Source of the DNA: Listeria booriae
Lineage (GTDB): Bacteria > Bacillota > Bacilli > Lactobacillales > Listeriaceae
DNA: 64,000 nucleotides
Direction of reading: 5' to 3'
Assembly: GCF_000766865.1 (NCBI RefSeq)
Contig: NZ_JNFA01000031.1
Coordinates: 103,798 to 167,797, forward strand
A model generated the notes under the pieces. It saw only the letters and a program-made list of their open reading frames with translations, had not been told where the DNA came from and made no database searches. The position numbers were made by a program, and so were the translations under genes. This document shows positions 61,891 to 64,000 of this stretch, one piece after another; position 1 is the stretch's first letter, and each line of letters opens with the position of its first letter.

Positions 61891-63346
61891 TATTAGCGAA
61901 GTACGTTATTTTGTCGACCAATTTTTAAGCGAGTCTCAAAAATTGAAGGAAGCTCTGTCAAACTATCGAAAAGCAGTTGCAAAAATTGTAGCAGATAATG
62001 AAATCAAAGGTGACATCGCAGACAGTGCGAAAGACTACTACCAAACGGTTCACTATCCCATTGTGGACACAACAAAAGCATGTATGACGGATGCCGAAGA
62101 AATTTTAAAAAAGTATATCACGGATTTTCATAATCAAGTGGACCCATCGATGAATGCGAGAATCGATTCCGATGAATTACAAGCGCTACAAGGCGAGATA
62201 AGAAAGTGCCAAAACCGTTATGAAGACTTGTTAGTAAAAATGAAATCAATGGCGGGTGGTTCTTCGTTAGGACAACAAATCGGGATGCAGTTAGGCATGC
62301 AAACAGCAATGGGACAATTACAACATGAAATGCAGATTATAGAACGTTATTTAGATTTTGATATGAGCCACCAAAATGTGATGGAGGATGTGCTGACGAA
62401 GCTGTATCAAGTAAAGCAAGGGTTAGCAGAAATTCAAAGCAGTAAAGCATTTAATACTGTCAGTCATACCTTCCACACAAAAGCGCTACATATGGGCTGG
62501 CTAGATGGTTTGGTGGCAGAGAAAAAGCCGAAGCAATATAACTTTGATGACTATACAAAAACATTGGAAGGAAACTATTGGATACTGAGTAAGAATGGCA
62601 TAACCGATGAAGAAAGTGCGAACGCCACCATTGCCTATAACGATGCGTTAAAAGATGGTACAATTAAAATGGCAGACGAAGAGTCTGGTGACTTCATGAC
62701 CGATTATATGGTTGCTGCTGCCAAAGGTGTCAATTTGCTGAATCCAGAAGAACCATTAACCAAAATGCAAAGCTTCTCTATTATTGCAGGAGTCATGACA
62801 GGCATGGTTGCCTTCAAAGGTCGTGGCATGGTATATAAAAAAAGTAATATCAGCAAAGTAGAGTCTGAGCTGAAAATTAAAGAATATGGCGAACCAATTG
62901 TTATTAAAAAATCCATTAATTCTGGGTTAGTTAGAAGTTATATTAAGGATGTAGAACAGAGAACGAGCCGTAAGTTGGCTAAAATTCAAATAGATGCTCT
63001 AAAGGATGCATTGCGAACAAAAGAGTATACAAAGTTGAATCCAGCGGAAACAAATAAACACAGATTGGCTTTCAAACAAGTAAAAAATAAACTTATCGTA
63101 GAGTGGGAGCAGAAAACTAATCAAACATGGCCACGATATTCTGAAGAAATATTATCTGCTAAATCTGGTAGAGTTATACGTAAAACAGGAGAGCCATACG
63201 ACGCGCATCATCTTATCGAAAATACATTTGGTGGCGAACATGAGTGGTGGAATATGCATCCAGCAAAATTCCCAGACGAGCATCAAGCGGGTATTCATGG
63301 AACTGGTTCACCTGCAAAAGAGTTATTTAAAGGAGTGAAAAAATAA
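61877..63346 (+). CDS. LXG-domain type VII secretion toxin with HNH-like nuclease tip
   Basis: 489 residues. N-terminal LXG domain (about 1-210; PRIDISEVRYFVDQFLSES..., helical), a linker with a hydrophobic stretch (FSIIAGVMTGMVAF near 300-313) and a C-terminal toxin domain (about 340-489). The tip has YDAHHLIENTFGG near 441-453, WWNMHPA, FPDEHQAGIHG, an HHx..N..H..H arrangement of HNH/Endonuclease VII-type toxins. Predicted to be exported to rival cells and to cut nucleic acid there. The next gene encodes its immunity protein. Exact nuclease family is not certain. Confidence 0.88.
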   Translation: MPRIDISEVRYFVDQFLSESQKLKEALSNYRKAVAKIVADNEIKGDIADSAKDYYQTVHYPIVDTTKACMTDAEEILKKYITDFHNQVDPSMNARIDSDELQALQGEIRKCQNRYEDLLVKMKSMAGGSSLGQQIGMQLGMQTAMGQLQHEMQIIERYLDFDMSHQNVMEDVLTKLYQVKQGLAEIQSSKAFNTVSHTFHTKALHMGWLDGLVAEKKPKQYNFDDYTKTLEGNYWILSKNGITDEESANATIAYNDALKDGTIKMADEESGDFMTDYMVAAAKGVNLLNPEEPLTKMQSFSIIAGVMTGMVAFKGRGMVYKKSNISKVESELKIKEYGEPIVIKKSINSGLVRSYIKDVEQRTSRKLAKIQIDALKDALRTKEYTKLNPAETNKHRLAFKQVKNKLIVEWEQKTNQTWPRYSEEILSAKSGRVIRKTGEPYDAHHLIENTFGGEHEWWNMHPAKFPDEHQAGIHGTGSPAKELFKGVKK

Positions 63347-63774
63347 TGCAATTTAAATTTGTGACTAATAATCCTGAAAACAGTTTTTATCCATTGAATC
63401 TACAAGATATTGAACAAGTAGAAAAGGAATTAGGCTTAACTTTCCCAAATGAATTAAGACAGTTCTATTTAGAAATAGGCTATGGTTTTTTCAAAGGTTC
63501 AGAGTATCAAATAAATAGATTAATGGACCCAGAGTCAGTGAGAGATTTTAGGTTGAGAATAGACGATTATGAGTTTTATCCAGACATAGAAATTTTTGAT
63601 GAGGTAGAAGAAGATAAATTAGTCTTTTTTGAAGGCGATGAGAGTACAACAATTTTAATAGGCCTCGGAGAAGGGGAAACAAGTCCGATTTATTTGTTTG
63701 ATACGTTGATAGCCAATTCTCTTAAAGAGTTTTTGGAAAAAATAATGGAAGACGACCTGTACTATATGAAATGA
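63346..63774 (+). CDS. SUKH (SMI1/KNR4) family immunity protein
   Basis: 142 residues with the SUKH core: IEQVEKELGLTFPNELRQFY near 24-43 and GYGFFKG near 46-52, ending ANSLKEFLEKIMED. SUKH proteins neutralise nuclease toxins of polymorphic toxin systems. ATG overlaps the toxin stop (taATG), supporting a toxin-immunity pair. Confidence 0.9.
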   Translation: MQFKFVTNNPENSFYPLNLQDIEQVEKELGLTFPNELRQFYLEIGYGFFKGSEYQINRLMDPESVRDFRLRIDDYEFYPDIEIFDEVEEDKLVFFEGDESTTILIGLGEGETSPIYLFDTLIANSLKEFLEKIMEDDLYYMK

Positions 63775-63857
63775 ATCACTAGGATTTTCTGATGATGAAT
63801 CGTAAAAATAAGTTTTAGGGTGTTTCCTCGAGCGCTGCTAAAAAGGAGTAGATTTAA

Positions 63858-64000
63858 TCGAAAAAAATAAATGATGATTTATTTGGCGAAATCGAATTTG
63901 ATATGTATTGGAGTGGAAAAACCTCAATCACAATGTTTGGAAAAAAACGTGAAGTTATTCTAAGTATCGATGGGGAAGAAGATGCTAATTTTTCACCAAT
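63858..64000 (+). CDS. Second immunity-like gene, partial, start unclear
   Basis: The frame reads KKINDDLFGEIEFDMYWSG, then KTSITMFGKKREVILSIDGEEDANFSP and leaves the window. The pattern INxxxFGxIExDxxW is that of DUF6985/DUF2004-like immunity proteins. A good SD (AAAAGGAG, 63841-63848) exists, but no canonical start follows in this frame; removal of one A from the seven-A run at 63861-63867 would join it to an upstream frame beginning ATC. It may be a broken gene, or start at a rare codon, or at ATG 63903. Confidence 0.42.

Overview
The window looks like chromosomal DNA of a Listeria-type Firmicute (Listeriaceae). The evidence is gene order and families: the end of the WalRK accessory operon (yycH-yycI-yycJ) followed by htrA, a Fur-controlled efeUOB iron operon divergent from tatAC, a Mga-like regulator, several PTS sugar operons, and a type VII secretion (LXG) toxin cassette. 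Strong Gram-positive Shine-Dalgarno sites and TTG/GTG starts recur throughout. No rRNA, tRNA, CRISPR array or insertion sequence was seen.

Region by region. 1-4430: walH (cut by the window edge), walI, walJ and htrA, a cell-envelope stress block. 4439-10734: an ACT-domain gene, a PadR regulator with a small membrane partner, then tatC-tatA facing efeU-efeO-efeB; the two promoters each carry a Fur box, and EfeB has a Tat signal, so transporter and cargo machinery are coupled. 10774-10988: an abiF-like structured RNA followed by a 22-codon stump of an Abi_2 gene. 10991-17548: a carbohydrate ABC importer divergent from a GH3 glycosidase and a LacI regulator, with twin GAAACGTTTC operators and cre-like sites. 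17549-20641: a broken MazE/PemI-type antitoxin gene, a secreted beta-helix protein and a WxL-associated DUF916 protein. 20821-28707: a PTS IIC-SIS-GH9-ROK operon divergent from a LacI regulator and a HAD phosphatase. 29044-33288: a duplicated LPXTG surface protein, a type I toxin-antitoxin pair too small for ordinary gene calling, and a secreted SdrD-B-like protein. 33807-39711: an frvABXR-like fructose-class PTS operon with an added C-S lyase. 39774-45158: a PL8 lyase, small membrane proteins (one built from four tandem 2TM modules) and a DUF915 hydrolase. 45280-54189: rlmN, a quinone oxidoreductase, a Mga-like regulator, an AEC transporter, an MFS drug exporter, a CDF metal exporter and a CapA-like protein. 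54264-55328: a dense tandem array of palindromic repeats. 55368-60830: dbpA, then a PLD-helicase (DUF3427-like) gene flanked by two closely related NUDIX genes. 61274-64000: a type VII secretion toxin cassette with SUKH immunity, running off the edge.

The most interesting accessory signals are the NUDIX-helicase-NUDIX block (candidate defence or repair system), the hidden type I toxin-antitoxin locus, the abiF-like RNA left beside a truncated gene, the shared operator that links the PadR gene to a paralogous membrane operon 39 kb away, and the repeat array upstream of dbpA. All family assignments rest on motif recognition by eye; no database search was possible.
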